The position numbers and the translations under genes were made by a program. The notes beneath the pieces were generated by a model. It was not told where the DNA came from. It saw nothing but the letters and a program-made list of their open reading frames with translations, and did not search any database. From Fibrobacter sp. UWR2 (lineage in GTDB: Bacteria; Fibrobacterota; Fibrobacteria; Fibrobacterales; Fibrobacteraceae), in NCBI RefSeq assembly GCF_002210285.1, contig NZ_MWQE01000004.1, forward strand, positions 140,036-204,035: 64,000 bases of DNA, read 5' to 3'. Shown here piece by piece: positions 1-8,936 of this stretch (position 1 is the stretch's first letter; every line of letters starts with the position of its first letter).

Positions 1-750
1 GTCTAGTGCGTCGTTTCCCAGATGCAGGCCGGCGAGCGATAGTCCTTGTAGGCTTAGTCCCTCGGTCTTGGGAAAACCGAGTACGGTGCGTAGGCTTTCG
101 GGGATGAATACGGGTTTTGCGAGGCCTCCATTGAGTAGGGCGTTCGGCCCACTAGCGACCTCGTTGTCAAAATCGCCCGGGATGGCGTAGAGGGGTTTGC
201 CTTCCTTGCGGGTGAATTCGCCGGTAAGGAGCGCTCCGCCTTTCGCCTTGCTCTGGACAATAAGGGTTGCCGCGCTCATGCCCGATATTATGCGGTTCCG
301 TGCAGGAAAGTTGCTTTTGTATGCGGGTTCGTCCGGTTCGAATTCGCTAACGAGTGCGCCGCCCGTCGCAAGGATTCTTTTGGCGAGTTCCCCGCGGGTC
401 CCTTCGATTCGGGTGCCTAGCCCCTGCGCGAGTACAGCGACAGTCGGGATGCCCGCATCGAGTGCCGCTTCGTGGCTAAAACTGTCGATGCCTTGCGCAA
501 GGCCGGAGACGACGACGGCGCGGGTGCCCTGCAGGGAATCCACGAGCCTCTTGCAGAGCAGTTTTGCGTTAGCTCCAGGCCTGCGGGTGCCGACCATCGC
601 GATGCCGATGGGTATATCGGTGCGGTCGTTCTCCTTAACAGTGGCTGGTGGCAGTTTCCCTATTGCATAGAGTTGCTTAGGTTTGTAGATAGAACTGCCA
701 AGTAACAGCGGGTATTTTTCGGGCGGTACGAGGTATATTTCGTGCTTCAT
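1..750 (-). CDS. dprA: DNA-processing protein DprA (C-terminus cut by window edge)
   Basis: An open frame of 250 codons runs from an ATG at 750 leftwards off the window without a stop. It shows the DprA/Smf Rossmann-fold signatures: MVGTRRPGA near residue 52, VVSGLAQGID near 80, TVAVLAQGL near 103, and FPARNRIISGMS followed by KGGALLTGEFT and AIPGDF. DprA loads RecA onto incoming single-stranded DNA during natural transformation. The basic GTRRP loop and the FPARNRII segment are the usual ssDNA-binding elements. The protein starts directly with a short N-terminal extension and then the core; whether a C-terminal winged-helix domain follows is beyond the edge. The gene is transcribed away from mazG. 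The family call is secure, and the degree of natural competence in this organism is inference. Confidence 0.9.
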   Translation of the reverse strand, partial: MKHEIYLVPPEKYPLLLGSSIYKPKQLYAIGKLPPATVKENDRTDIPIGIAMVGTRRPGANAKLLCKRLVDSLQGTRAVVVSGLAQGIDSFSHEAALDAGIPTVAVLAQGLGTRIEGTRGELAKRILATGGALVSEFEPDEPAYKSNFPARNRIISGMSAATLIVQSKAKGGALLTGEFTRKEGKPLYAIPGDFDNEVASGPNALLNGGLAKPVFIPESLRTVLGFPKTEGLSLQGLSLAGLHLGNDALD

Positions 751-945
751 GGGCGTTCCTTTTTGGCGCAGTTTAAATTGTGCAGTAATCGCGCAATAAA
801 CTGCGTAAAAGAATTAAAGGAACATGCCGTGCGTTTTTTATAGGATTAACGCTAGCCGGCAATCGCCCGGGTCCGGAAAGTCCGGTACCTGAATTTAACT
901 AGGCCCACGAACAATATAGCAATAATGTGTGGTGTGTAATGTGTG

Positions 946-995
946 ATGTGAAATGTAAAATTATAATTAGTCATCACACACTCCACATTTCACAT
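946..995. repeat. 11-bp perfect inverted repeat in the dprA-mazG intergenic region
   Basis: ATGTGAAATGT at 946-956 is repeated in inverted orientation at 985-995 with a 28-base AT-rich spacer. The surrounding 60 bases are made of repeated TGTG/CACA blocks. It lies between divergent dprA and mazG, so it could be an operator or a simple-sequence region. No known regulator site is recognised. Confidence 0.4.
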
Positions 996-1027
996 TGCTT
1001 GGCATTTGATTATCTATCTTTTAGAGT

Positions 1028-1828
1028 ATGAAATACACGTTTGACGATTTGGTGGATATTTTAAAGAGGCTCCGTGCCGAAGACGGCTGCCCGTGGGACC
1101 GCGCTCAGGATACGCATACGCTCTTGCCGTACTTAGTAGAAGAAAGTAGCGAGTTTATCGATGCCGCGCTCGACGGCGACAAGGCGCACATGTGCGAGGA
1201 ACTGGGCGATGTCTTGTTGCAGGTGGTTTTCCACGCGCAGGTGTGCCGCGAGCAGGGCGATTTTACTATCGACGATGTGGTGCAGGGAATCTGCGAAAAG
1301 ATGATCCGCAGGCATCCGCATGTTTTTGGCGACGCGCAGGTGGATACGGCCGGCGAAGTCAGCCGCCGCTGGGAAAAGATCAAGGCCCAGGAAACGATGC
1401 ACTTGCATGATGCGGAAAAGTCTGTTATGGACAAAGTAAGCAAAAGTATGCCGACGCTCGCCCGTACGCAGGATATTATCCGCCGGGTGGCGAAGGTTGG
1501 CTTTGACTGGGGCGAGGCCGCTCCCGTGTTCGACAAGGCTCAGGAGGAATTCGCGGAATTCCGTGCCGAGATGGAGAAGGTCACGCCCGAAAATGCGAAC
1601 ACCGACCGCCTGGAAGATGAGTTCGGCGATATTATGTTCTGCCTCGTGAACGTGGCGCGCCACAGCGGGTTCAATGCCGATGTTGCACTCCGCCGTGCAA
1701 ATGCGAAGTTCGAGAAGCGCTTCCGCGAGGTGGAGCGCCTGGCTGCCGCACAGGGCAAGCAGGTCAAGGATATCGGGCTAGATGGCCTGCAGAATCTGTG
1801 GAAACAGGCCAAAAACGCCACTAGATAA
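1028..1828 (+). CDS. mazG: Nucleoside triphosphate pyrophosphohydrolase MazG
   Basis: A 266-residue protein, close to the E. coli MazG length, with two tandem MazG domains. The N-terminal half opens with LVDILKRLRAEDGCPWDRAQ, then EESSEF and EELGDVLLQVVFHA, the acidic helix motifs (EExxE, ExxD) that bind Mg-NTP. The second half repeats the pattern with EEFAEF and LEDEFGDIMFCLVNVARH. MazG hydrolyses (d)NTPs to NMPs plus pyrophosphate, removing aberrant nucleotides and affecting ppGpp. It stands alone on the plus strand between dprA and fusA, which are both on the minus strand. All catalytic acidic residues expected for the family are visible. Confidence 0.95.
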   Translation: MKYTFDDLVDILKRLRAEDGCPWDRAQDTHTLLPYLVEESSEFIDAALDGDKAHMCEELGDVLLQVVFHAQVCREQGDFTIDDVVQGICEKMIRRHPHVFGDAQVDTAGEVSRRWEKIKAQETMHLHDAEKSVMDKVSKSMPTLARTQDIIRRVAKVGFDWGEAAPVFDKAQEEFAEFRAEMEKVTPENANTDRLEDEFGDIMFCLVNVARHSGFNADVALRRANAKFEKRFREVERLAAAQGKQVKDIGLDGLQNLWKQAKNATR

Positions 1829-1855
1829 AAACCATTCCACTTTGGAATGTTCCTT

Positions 1856-2040
1856 ACGGGAACGATTGCTTGTGAAAATTTTTGTTCACGATGTTTTCGT
1901 TCGTGGTATATTATGAGTGTGCTTCCAGTCAGTCCTGGTTCTGGAGAAGGGATGCCGGATCGAACCGCGGGGTAGGACTTATTGGGTGTACACTTTCTAT
2001 TCCAAAAGCACTCGGCGCTTGCGCCGGGTGTTTTTGTTTT
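1856..2040 (+). ncRNA. Possible small RNA or long mazG 3' trailer ending in a terminator
   Basis: After the mazG stop (1828) there are about 180 bases with consecutive small hairpins (CATTCCA/TGGAATG at about 1835-1851, GTTCC/GGAAC just after, GTGAA/TTCAC near 1872-1891), ending at a strong terminator (2009-2040). No convincing reading frame is present: the 60-74 residue frames here have no start signal and a composition typical of translated structural RNA. Either mazG mRNA has a structured trailer or a short RNA is encoded. No Rfam family was recognised by eye. Confidence 0.3.
2009..2040 (+). terminator. Rho-independent terminator downstream of mazG
   Basis: CACTCGGCGC and GCGCCGGGTG form a 10-bp stem with one G-U pair and a TT loop, followed by TTTTTGTTTTT. 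Confidence 0.8.
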
Positions 2041-2053
2041 TACCGACAAACGA

Positions 2054-2086
2054 AAAAAGGCCCCGGCATTTGCCGGAGCCTTTTAA
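2054..2086 (-). terminator. Rho-independent terminator of fusA
   Basis: On the minus strand AAAGGCTCCGGCA/TGCCGGGGCCTTT forms a long GC-rich stem followed by a T-run, immediately after the fusA stop at 2103. It lies back to back with the plus-strand terminator at 2009-2040. Confidence 0.85.
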
Positions 2087-2102
2087 CTTTGGTGCTTAAA
2101 AA

Positions 2103-4232
2103 TTAACCGCGCTGGTTAACCTTGTCGCCGTACTTCTTGATGAGTTCTTCCTGGATGTTGCGCGGCACCGGAGAGTACTTGCAGAATTCCATGGTGAACT
2201 CGGCCTTGCCCTGAGTCATGGAGCGGAGGTCGGTAGCGTAACCGAACATTTCGGAAAGCGGGACTTCGGCGGTGATGGTCGTCGTGCCGAGTTCTTCGCT
2301 CGTACCGGTGATGGTACCGCGACGCTGGGAGACGTTACCCACAACGTTGCCCTGGAATTCGGTCGGGGTGGCGATTTCGACCTTCATGATCGGTTCAAGA
2401 ATCTGGGCGCCAGCCTTGGCGAAAGCTTCGCGGAAGGCCATACGGGCACAAATCTGGAACGCCATGTCAGAGGAGTCCACCGGGTGGAACGCACCGTCCT
2501 GAACTTCCATTTCGATACCCACGACCGGGAAGCCGATGAGGGAACCGGCCTGCATGCAGCTCTGGAAGCCCTTGTCGCAAGACGGGATGTATTCCTTAGG
2601 AATGCGGCCGCCGACGACGGAGTTGATGAAGTTGTAGACCTTTTCGGAGTCGCCTTCGACAGGCATCGGGCGCATCACGCCGGACATCTTAGCGAACTGA
2701 CCCGAACCACCGGTCTGCTTCTTGTGGGTGTATTCGAACTTGGCTTCGCGGGTAATGGTTTCGCGGTAGGCCACCTGCGGAGCACCGGTCTGCACGTCGA
2801 CCTTGTATTCGCGGCGCATACGTTCGATGTACACGTCGAGGTGAAGTTCGCCCATGCCCTTGATGATGGTTTCGCCGGATTCCTTGTTGACTTCGACCTG
2901 GAAGGTCGGGTCTTCCTTGGTGAAGCGGTTGAGGGCCTTCGACATGTTGTCGAGGTCGTCGCGGTTCTTGGCTTCGATAACAAGTTCGATAACCGGGTTA
3001 GGAACGTGCATGGAAGTCATGTTGTAGTGGTTCTTGCCGTCGGTGAAGGTCGTACCGGAAGCACAGTCGATACCGAACAGTGCAACGATGTCGCCGGCGC
3101 CGGCTTCGGTGATGTCCACCATTTCGTCGGCGTGCATACGCACGAGACGGCCCACGGACACCTTCTTGCCGGTGGCCATGTTGGTGATCATGTCGCCCTT
3201 CTTGAGGGTGCCCTGGTACACGCGGACGTAGGTGAGCTGGCCGTAGCGGTCGTTCACGAGCTTGAACGCGTAGCAGACGAGCGGTTCGTTGTCGTCGCTC
3301 TTGAGGATGACTTCGGCTTCGTTGTTGTCGAGGTCGAGGGCCTTGTTTTCAACGTCGGTCGGGCAGGGGAGGTAGTCGATAACACCGTCGAGGAGCTTCT
3401 GCACGCCAATGTTCTTGTGGGCAGAACCCATGAACACCGGAGTGATTTCGAGGCGGATGGTGGCTTCGCGGATGGTCTTCTTGATGAGGGCCTTATCGAT
3501 ATCGTCCACACCGTACTGGCCTTCCATGGCCTTTTCCATGATTTCGTCGCTGTAGTCGGCGCAGCAGTCGATGAGCTGGGTGCGGTATTCGTTAGCCTGG
3601 TCGACGAGTTCGGCCGGGATTTCCTTTTCGATCATGTCGTCGCCGTTGGCGCCTTCGAAGTAGTAGGCCTTCATTTCGACGAGGTCGACCACGCCCTTCA
3701 GTTGGTCTTCGAGACCGATAGGAATCTGCATCACGCAGGGCTTGTGGTTGAGCTTTTCCTTGAGCATCACGGCCACGCGGAGCGGGTTTGCACCAGAGCG
3801 GTCGCACTTGTTGACGAACACGACGCGCGGCACATGGTAGCGCTTCATCTGGCGGTCAACAGTAATAGACTGGGACTGAACGCCTTCCACGCCGGTAAGA
3901 ACGAGGATAGCACCGTCGAGCACGCGGAGAGAACGTTCCACTTCGATAGTGAAGTCCACGTGCCCCGGGGTATCGATGATGTTGATGGAGTCCTGTTCAC
4001 CGCTCTTGGTGTGGGTCCAGTTTGCGAACGTAGCGGCGGACTGGATAGTGATGCCGCGTTCGCGTTCAAGTTCCATGGAGTCCATCGTGGCACCGACGCC
4101 GTCTTTACCACGAACTTCGTGGATAGCGTGGATACGCTTTGTGAAGTAGAGGATACGTTCGGTAAGGGTAGTCTTACCGGAGTCGATGTGGGCAGAAATA
4201 CCAATATTTCTGTGCTTTTCAATGTTTTTCAT
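2103..4232 (-). CDS. fusA: Translation elongation factor G (spdEFG1/mitochondrial-like)
   Basis: A 709-residue full-length EF-G. G-motifs: AHIDSGKTT (14-22), GIT (60-62), DTPGH (87-91) and NKCD (141-144, where most bacterial EF-Gs have NKMD). Domains II-V follow, with the domain IV signature [11 protein letters not shown]. The P-loop AHIDSGKTT, rather than AHVDAGKTT, is the form seen in mitochondrial EFG1 and in spirochaete/planctomycete spdEFG1, which catalyse translocation but leave ribosome recycling to a separate spdEFG2. A second EF-G gene elsewhere in this genome is therefore likely (inference). It is transcribed alone with its own terminator. TetQ near the far end of the window is a distant homologue of the same GTPase family. 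Confidence 0.97.
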   Translation of the reverse strand: MKNIEKHRNIGISAHIDSGKTTLTERILYFTKRIHAIHEVRGKDGVGATMDSMELERERGITIQSAATFANWTHTKSGEQDSINIIDTPGHVDFTIEVERSLRVLDGAILVLTGVEGVQSQSITVDRQMKRYHVPRVVFVNKCDRSGANPLRVAVMLKEKLNHKPCVMQIPIGLEDQLKGVVDLVEMKAYYFEGANGDDMIEKEIPAELVDQANEYRTQLIDCCADYSDEIMEKAMEGQYGVDDIDKALIKKTIREATIRLEITPVFMGSAHKNIGVQKLLDGVIDYLPCPTDVENKALDLDNNEAEVILKSDDNEPLVCYAFKLVNDRYGQLTYVRVYQGTLKKGDMITNMATGKKVSVGRLVRMHADEMVDITEAGAGDIVALFGIDCASGTTFTDGKNHYNMTSMHVPNPVIELVIEAKNRDDLDNMSKALNRFTKEDPTFQVEVNKESGETIIKGMGELHLDVYIERMRREYKVDVQTGAPQVAYRETITREAKFEYTHKKQTGGSGQFAKMSGVMRPMPVEGDSEKVYNFINSVVGGRIPKEYIPSCDKGFQSCMQAGSLIGFPVVGIEMEVQDGAFHPVDSSDMAFQICARMAFREAFAKAGAQILEPIMKVEIATPTEFQGNVVGNVSQRRGTITGTSEELGTTTITAEVPLSEMFGYATDLRSMTQGKAEFTMEFCKYSPVPRNIQEELIKKYGDKVNQRG

Positions 4233-4396
4233 ATTTTAGTCCACTAATGGAGTTGATGTTTTTTGAAGTTTGCGCCCAAAGATAGAAAATTTTGGGGGGT
4301 ATTCAAGGGGCAGGGGAGCCTATTTGGGGCTTTAAGGATGACGAAAATAGCGGACTAGGGGCTATAGTCCGCTTGTTTGGGGAAATGTGGGCTGTA

Positions 4397-5050
4397 TTAC
4401 TGGTTCTGCGTGCTGGTGTTACACGCTTCGTCGGTCTTGGGTTCGCTTTCTTCTTGCACTTCCTGGTCGACAAGGGCCTTGAAGTACGTAACGGCGGTCT
4501 TGCCGACCTCTTTGGTGTCGTAGTAGGCGTAGGCGCCGTTGCCGATGGCGCCGATGGCGGGTATGGCCCTGAGCAGGGACTTGCTCAGGAAAGTGGACGA
4601 AATCTTGATGCCGACCTTCTCGACGAGCTTCTTGAGGGCGGTTGTCGAGAGTTTCTGGACGACGATACGGCTCCCGGTACGGACGGCGAGGTCTCTCAGG
4701 AGCGATGCCGCGCTATGGCGGAATAGGCACCAGACCATGGCTTCGCGACTGAGCAGGGCGAGTTTGCCGTATGTGGCGGCGACATCGGCAACAAGCTGGG
4801 CCTGGATGCGCCAGATGGCGGCGATGTCGGGAATGGCGGTGAGGATACCCGTGAAGCCTGCCGGGATCGATAGCGTGGCGCTTACCGTGGCTGCCTTTAG
4901 CGAGGCCTGCTGGATGAGCAACTTGACCCTGTCCTCGGGGGTGTTCGTCGGGTTGTGGAGCGAGTCCGGAATCTCCGTGATGAGGTCGAAAATGATATTT
5001 ACGGCCTTATCCTTCAGTTTGTCTATGGTTTCTTTCTTGCTTTCGGACAT
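4397..5050 (-). CDS. EcsC-family protein
   Basis: A 217-residue protein read from the ATG at 5050, preceded by AGGAGC at good spacing; a longer frame to 5101 lacks a ribosome site. It resembles the EcsC family: a conserved small-residue-rich helix (IPAGFTGILTAIPDIAAIWRIQ), then LSREAMVWCLFRHS and a second glycine-rich segment (AIPAIGAIGNGAYAYYDT). Two hydrophobic glycine-rich segments suggest membrane association. EcsC is encoded with an ABC transporter in Bacillus, but its biochemical role is unknown. Here it follows a 119-residue unknown gene and map on the same strand. The C-terminus is acidic and disordered-looking (EVQEESEPKTDE). Confidence 0.7.
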   Translation of the reverse strand: MSESKKETIDKLKDKAVNIIFDLITEIPDSLHNPTNTPEDRVKLLIQQASLKAATVSATLSIPAGFTGILTAIPDIAAIWRIQAQLVADVAATYGKLALLSREAMVWCLFRHSAASLLRDLAVRTGSRIVVQKLSTTALKKLVEKVGIKISSTFLSKSLLRAIPAIGAIGNGAYAYYDTKEVGKTAVTYFKALVDQEVQEESEPKTDEACNTSTQNQ

Positions 5051-5104
5051 TAGAAGCTCCTTTTTCCATGAATATATAAAAAAGGGAGCGCCGGAGCGCA
5101 CATT

Positions 5105-5464
5105 CTAGAAGAATATCTTCGCGATTCCGCCGGCAAGGCCTGCGAAAGTCTCGCCACTGTAGTCGGCGACGGGGAACCGGAGCTTGCGCCCGTCCATATA
5201 GAGCTTGAGCGCCTCGTTAATCCATGTCCTGTCGCAGGTGAGTTTCTCGAATACGAGTTCCGTACCCTTGTCGCCTTCCTCGAACCCGTAGTAACCTCTG
5301 AACAACGTTGTCTGCGTCTCTCCGCGGAGGATTATTTTCACGCTCGCAATCCTTACGTCGGAATCGATGGCAACATCCTGGATAGAGCCGAATCGCTGGA
5401 CGATTTCGTTCTTGCGGATAAAGGACTCTACGGCCTTGTCCCTGATGTTGCCTAGTATGGACAT
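5105..5464 (-). CDS. Conserved hypothetical protein, 119 residues
   Basis: I do not recognise this gene. It starts at an ATG 10 bases downstream of the map stop and ends 55 bases before the EcsC-like start, so it probably belongs to a map-hyp-ecsC transcript. There is no signal peptide. The sequence alternates charged and hydrophobic residues in the manner of a small alpha/beta protein (VRIASVKIILRGETQTTLFRGYYGF), with a glycine-rich hydrophobic C-terminus (GLAGGIAKIFF) that could dock on a membrane. The neighbouring EcsC-like protein could be a partner, but this is only positional. Confidence 0.6.
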   Translation of the reverse strand: MSILGNIRDKAVESFIRKNEIVQRFGSIQDVAIDSDVRIASVKIILRGETQTTLFRGYYGFEEGDKGTELVFEKLTCDRTWINEALKLYMDGRKLRFPVADYSGETFAGLAGGIAKIFF

Positions 5465-5474
5465 GCGCTTCCGT

Positions 5475-6236
5475 TTACCGGGGTAGGGTCAGGATTTCGA
5501 TGCCGTTCTTGGTCTTTACTACGGTGTGTTCCCACTGCGCGGAAAGGCTTCCGTCGCGTGTCACCGCCGTCCAGCCGTCGCTGAGCGTCTTGGTGCCCGG
5601 ACGGCCCACGTTGATCATGGGCTCGACGGTGAAAACGTTACCGACTTCGATGAACGGACCGCGTTCGTTATTACGGAAATGGAGAACGGTCGGCTCCTCG
5701 TGGAATCCGCGCCCGATGCCGTGGCCGCAGTAGTCTTCCACCACACTGAACCCGTGCTCGTCGGCGATGTCCTGGATGGCGCAACCGATGTCGCACCAGC
5801 GGGCTCCCTGTTCACCTGCTGCACGGATACCCTCTTCCATGCAGAACTTGGCGGTGTCGACGAGTTCCTGTGCGATGTTGGATACCTTGCCTACGCAGAA
5901 CATGGCGCTCGTGTCTCCGTGGTAGCCGGAGAGGATTGTCGTGATGTCGATGTTCACGATGTCGCCATCCTTCAGGATGGTCTGCGCGTTGGGGATGCCG
6001 TGGCACACGACCTCGTTGATGCTGATGCAGGCGTATCGCGGGTAGCCGTGGTAGCCCATGCAGGCAGAAATACCCTTGTGGGCTCGGGTGTAGTCGCCGA
6101 TGAATTCGTCGATTTCGAGCGTAGAGACGCCCGGTTTGCACATTTCACCCGCACGGATGAGCGTTTCGGCGGCAAGCGCGCCGGCATCACGGATGAGTTC
6201 AATTTCTTTTGCGGATTTTACCTTGATTTTAGCCAT
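5475..6236 (-). CDS. map: Methionine aminopeptidase, type I
   Basis: A 253-residue type I MetAP that removes the initiator methionine from nascent proteins. The five metal ligands are visible: D in NIDITT, D in GYHGDTSAM, H in GHGIGRGFHEEP, E in FTVEPMI and E in QWEHTV. The substrate-pocket histidine is in CHGIPN. Length and start are standard. It lies 20 bases downstream of the DEAD-box helicase stop, in a minus-strand gene string. Confidence 0.97.
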   Translation of the reverse strand: MAKIKVKSAKEIELIRDAGALAAETLIRAGEMCKPGVSTLEIDEFIGDYTRAHKGISACMGYHGYPRYACISINEVVCHGIPNAQTILKDGDIVNIDITTILSGYHGDTSAMFCVGKVSNIAQELVDTAKFCMEEGIRAAGEQGARWCDIGCAIQDIADEHGFSVVEDYCGHGIGRGFHEEPTVLHFRNNERGPFIEVGNVFTVEPMINVGRPGTKTLSDGWTAVTRDGSLSAQWEHTVVKTKNGIEILTLPR

Positions 6237-6256
6237 TTTACTTACCTAAACCTATA

Positions 6257-7648
6257 TCACTTCTTCCAGGCGTAACGGTCCACCAGGTATGCGAGCAGCA
6301 TCTGGTCTTCGACGGGGCCGTTTGCAAGTTCTTTTACGAGCGGGAGCATGCGGCTGATTCGTTCGGTCGCCTTCTGTCCGCCGAAGTGGTTTCTTTCTTG
6401 TTCAAGTGTAACGCGGGTACGGTCGCTCACCTTCTTTGCAATCTCCTCGCCGGTGAGCGGTTCCATCTTGATGAAATTGATGCCGAAGTCTGCCGCAGTC
6501 TGGCGGATTTCGATTTCTTCGACCGGCGTGATGAGCGAAATGCAGAGCCCGCTACGGCCTGCACGGGCGGTGCGCCCGCTGCGGTGCACGTAGACTTCGT
6601 GGTCGGCCGGATGGTCGTACACGATAACGTGGGTCACGTGGTCCACGTCGATACCGCGGGCGGCAACATCGGTGCAGATGAGGATGCGGAGCTTCTTTTC
6701 GCGGAAGGCGTTTAAGGTCTTTTCGCGCATGGACTGCGCTACGTCTCCACTGAGGGCGCCGACCTTGAAGCCGTAGCCCGAAAGTACCTGTTCCAGGTAG
6801 CTTACGTCGCTCTTCTTGTTGCAGAAAATCATGCAACTATCGGGGTTATAGTATTCCAGCACCTTGATGGTCATGGAATCCTTTTCCATCACGTCGCAGG
6901 GGTACCAGCGGTGTTCCAGGTTGTTCGCGATGACCTTGTCGTAACTGAGCGAAAGGAATTCTGCACTCGGGCGCTGGAATTCGCGGGCGAGGCTCTTCAC
7001 AGTCTGCGGGATGGTTGCGCTGAACATCGTGCACGAAATCATCTTGGGCAGGTACTTGCGGATGCGCTGCATGTCGGGGTAGAAGCCCATCGAGAGCATC
7101 TCGTCGGCTTCGTCGAGCACCAGGTCACGGATATCGAGGAAGTCGACGTTGCCGCGCTGTACATGGTCCATGAGGCGGCCCGGGGTAGCGACGATGATAT
7201 GTACGCCGTTCTTGAGTGCCTTAAGCTGCGGCTCGTAGCTCACGCCGCCGAAGATGGCGACCGAGCGGATGCCTGTGCCCTTCGAGAGTTTCTCGATTTC
7301 GTCTTGCACCTGCATGCAGAGCTCGCGGGTCGGCACTAGGATAAGTGCCTGTGGGAAAATGTGGTCGCGAACGATAACCTGCAAGAGCGGGAGTACGTAG
7401 GCGCCGGTCTTGCCCGAGCCGGTCTTGGACTGCACCAGCATATCGCGGGCGGCGAGCATGTAGGGGATGGTCTTGCGCTGGACCGGCATCAGCTGGGTCC
7501 AGCCGTGTTCCGCGAGAACCTTCTTCTGTTCTTCGGGGAGCATGTCGAATGTGTAGTCGGGGAGCGGGTGCTCGGGTTCTATAATGTTGACAGGCGTCAG
7601 GAACGGATTTACTTCTTCTTTCTTCTCTTCAATATTGTTTTCACTCAT
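6257..7648 (-). CDS. DEAD-box ATP-dependent RNA helicase
   Basis: 463 residues with all core helicase motifs: Q-motif (GWTQLMPVQRKTIP), Walker A SKTGSGKT (74-81), PTREL (107-111), TPGR (155-158), DEAD (179-182), SAT in MFSATIP, and motif VI HRSGRTARAG in the second RecA domain. It unwinds short RNA duplexes, probably in ribosome assembly or mRNA decay (RhlE/CshA type). The C-terminal extension is about 80 residues and mostly charged, without a DbpA-type domain. It is followed closely by map. Confidence 0.93.
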   Translation of the reverse strand: MSENNIEEKKEEVNPFLTPVNIIEPEHPLPDYTFDMLPEEQKKVLAEHGWTQLMPVQRKTIPYMLAARDMLVQSKTGSGKTGAYVLPLLQVIVRDHIFPQALILVPTRELCMQVQDEIEKLSKGTGIRSVAIFGGVSYEPQLKALKNGVHIIVATPGRLMDHVQRGNVDFLDIRDLVLDEADEMLSMGFYPDMQRIRKYLPKMISCTMFSATIPQTVKSLAREFQRPSAEFLSLSYDKVIANNLEHRWYPCDVMEKDSMTIKVLEYYNPDSCMIFCNKKSDVSYLEQVLSGYGFKVGALSGDVAQSMREKTLNAFREKKLRILICTDVAARGIDVDHVTHVIVYDHPADHEVYVHRSGRTARAGRSGLCISLITPVEEIEIRQTAADFGINFIKMEPLTGEEIAKKVSDRTRVTLEQERNHFGGQKATERISRMLPLVKELANGPVEDQMLLAYLVDRYAWKK

Positions 7649-7670
7649 AGTGCGAGCAAATTTAGCAAAT

Positions 7671-8936
7671 TTACAGGCTCCAGTGGTATTCCAGGCCGAC
7701 GCTGGCGAACCAGTCTATGGTAGAACCGCCGATAACCGAGGGGGCGGCGGCCGCATCGGGCGTCGGATCGACGTACATGTCGCGTCCGCGGCTCGAAATG
7801 CCTGTGCGTAGAGCGATGCCGTAGTGCTTGAAGAATACGAACTGGGCGCCTCCGCCGATTAGCCCGCCCTTGTAGGCCTCCTCGAACCGGATGCGGACAT
7901 TGTATGCCTTTGAGGGCTTCTTGACATCGTCCTTGAGCGCGATGTCCTCGACGTAGAAACTGTACTGGAATCCTAGGAAGGCGAACAGGTCGATGTCTAG
8001 CCATTTCTTGATGGTGTAGGACCTTGCGAACATGGCGTTGAGCCCGACTTCGTGCTGGTAGAAGTTCCAGTGGTCTAGTTCCTCGTAGACGGTGTCGCGC
8101 TCGTCTGTCTTGACCTTGTGCTTGGCGAATCGATAGATGAGCTCTAGGCCGATAAATCCATACCAGATTCCGCCCACGTGCACGGAGAGCAACGGGTCGT
8201 CGTCTTCGATAAAGTTCCAGAGGCTCACGGAATCTTTGGTAATCCTGTAGTTCCTCACCTTGCTTTTCGTGTGGCTTTCGGTCCAGTCGTCGGGTGTAAG
8301 CGGGATATGCGCTTGCGAGTATCCGATGGAAACTCCGGCCCAGGCGCGGAACTTGGGTACTTCCTGGTAGAACTCGTCGGGCTCGTCGAGCAGCTTCTTG
8401 CGCTCCTCTTTCGAAAGCCTGCGTTTTGTCTTTCCGGAGAAGAATGTCTGGGCAATCTCGTCGCCGAGCGCAATCTTGTCGTTTGTCTTCAGGACGGAGC
8501 CTGCGACCTTCGGGTTCGTGGAGGTCTCGTCAAATATGGCTACGCTAACCTTGTTCCCGTTGTCGGCGAGGTAGAGCACGATGTTGTCCTCTATCTGCTG
8601 AACCTTTGCCATGAGAGCCGGGTGGCGAATGTGCAGGTATTCGTCGTTTAGCTTCGGGTCGATATTCTTTTGCAGCCATTTCGCATAGTGCAGGGCGATG
8701 CTGTCGCGTTCCCATTCACCGAAAATGCGGCACTTGGGTTCGCCTATTCCCGTGTTTGTCCTCTTGAGCGAAAGGCAGAGTTCCTTCGGGTCTATCGGGC
8801 TCTTGCCATCCGGCGTCCAGATGAGAATGTCGGGATTTTCCCAGAGCACGGGGTGCTTGTTGAAGTAGATATCGCCTGCAAGGGCTTGCGCAGCAAGCGA
8901 GAAAACCAGGAGTATCGCGAAGGAGATGCGTTTCAT
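7671..8936 (-). CDS. Exported protein with probable beta-barrel C-terminal half
   Basis: 421 residues with a classical signal peptide (MKRISFAILLVFSLAAQALAG). The N-terminal ~170 residues are mixed and charged. The C-terminal half has alternating aromatic/hydrophobic strands (VGLNAMFARSYTI, LDIDLFAFLGFQYSFY, GGGAQFVFFKHYGIALRTGI, ASVGLEYHWSL) and ends with W-S-L. That suggests an outer-membrane barrel of 8-10 strands. It overlaps the upstream lipoprotein gene by 4 bases, so the two are translationally coupled and probably act together at the outer membrane. The family is not recognised. Confidence 0.65.
   Translation of the reverse strand: MKRISFAILLVFSLAAQALAGDIYFNKHPVLWENPDILIWTPDGKSPIDPKELCLSLKRTNTGIGEPKCRIFGEWERDSIALHYAKWLQKNIDPKLNDEYLHIRHPALMAKVQQIEDNIVLYLADNGNKVSVAIFDETSTNPKVAGSVLKTNDKIALGDEIAQTFFSGKTKRRLSKEERKKLLDEPDEFYQEVPKFRAWAGVSIGYSQAHIPLTPDDWTESHTKSKVRNYRITKDSVSLWNFIEDDDPLLSVHVGGIWYGFIGLELIYRFAKHKVKTDERDTVYEELDHWNFYQHEVGLNAMFARSYTIKKWLDIDLFAFLGFQYSFYVEDIALKDDVKKPSKAYNVRIRFEEAYKGGLIGGGAQFVFFKHYGIALRTGISSRGRDMYVDPTPDAAAAPSVIGGSTIDWFASVGLEYHWSL

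Noticed and set aside
1950..1985. tRNA-like T-arm (GGTTCGATCC on the minus strand) between mazG and fusA
   Set aside because: The T-stem pairs poorly, and no matching acceptor or anticodon arm is found within 90 bases; at most a relic.
2484..4247. 587-codon frame antisense to fusA
   Set aside because: fusA is certain; the frame is a composition effect.
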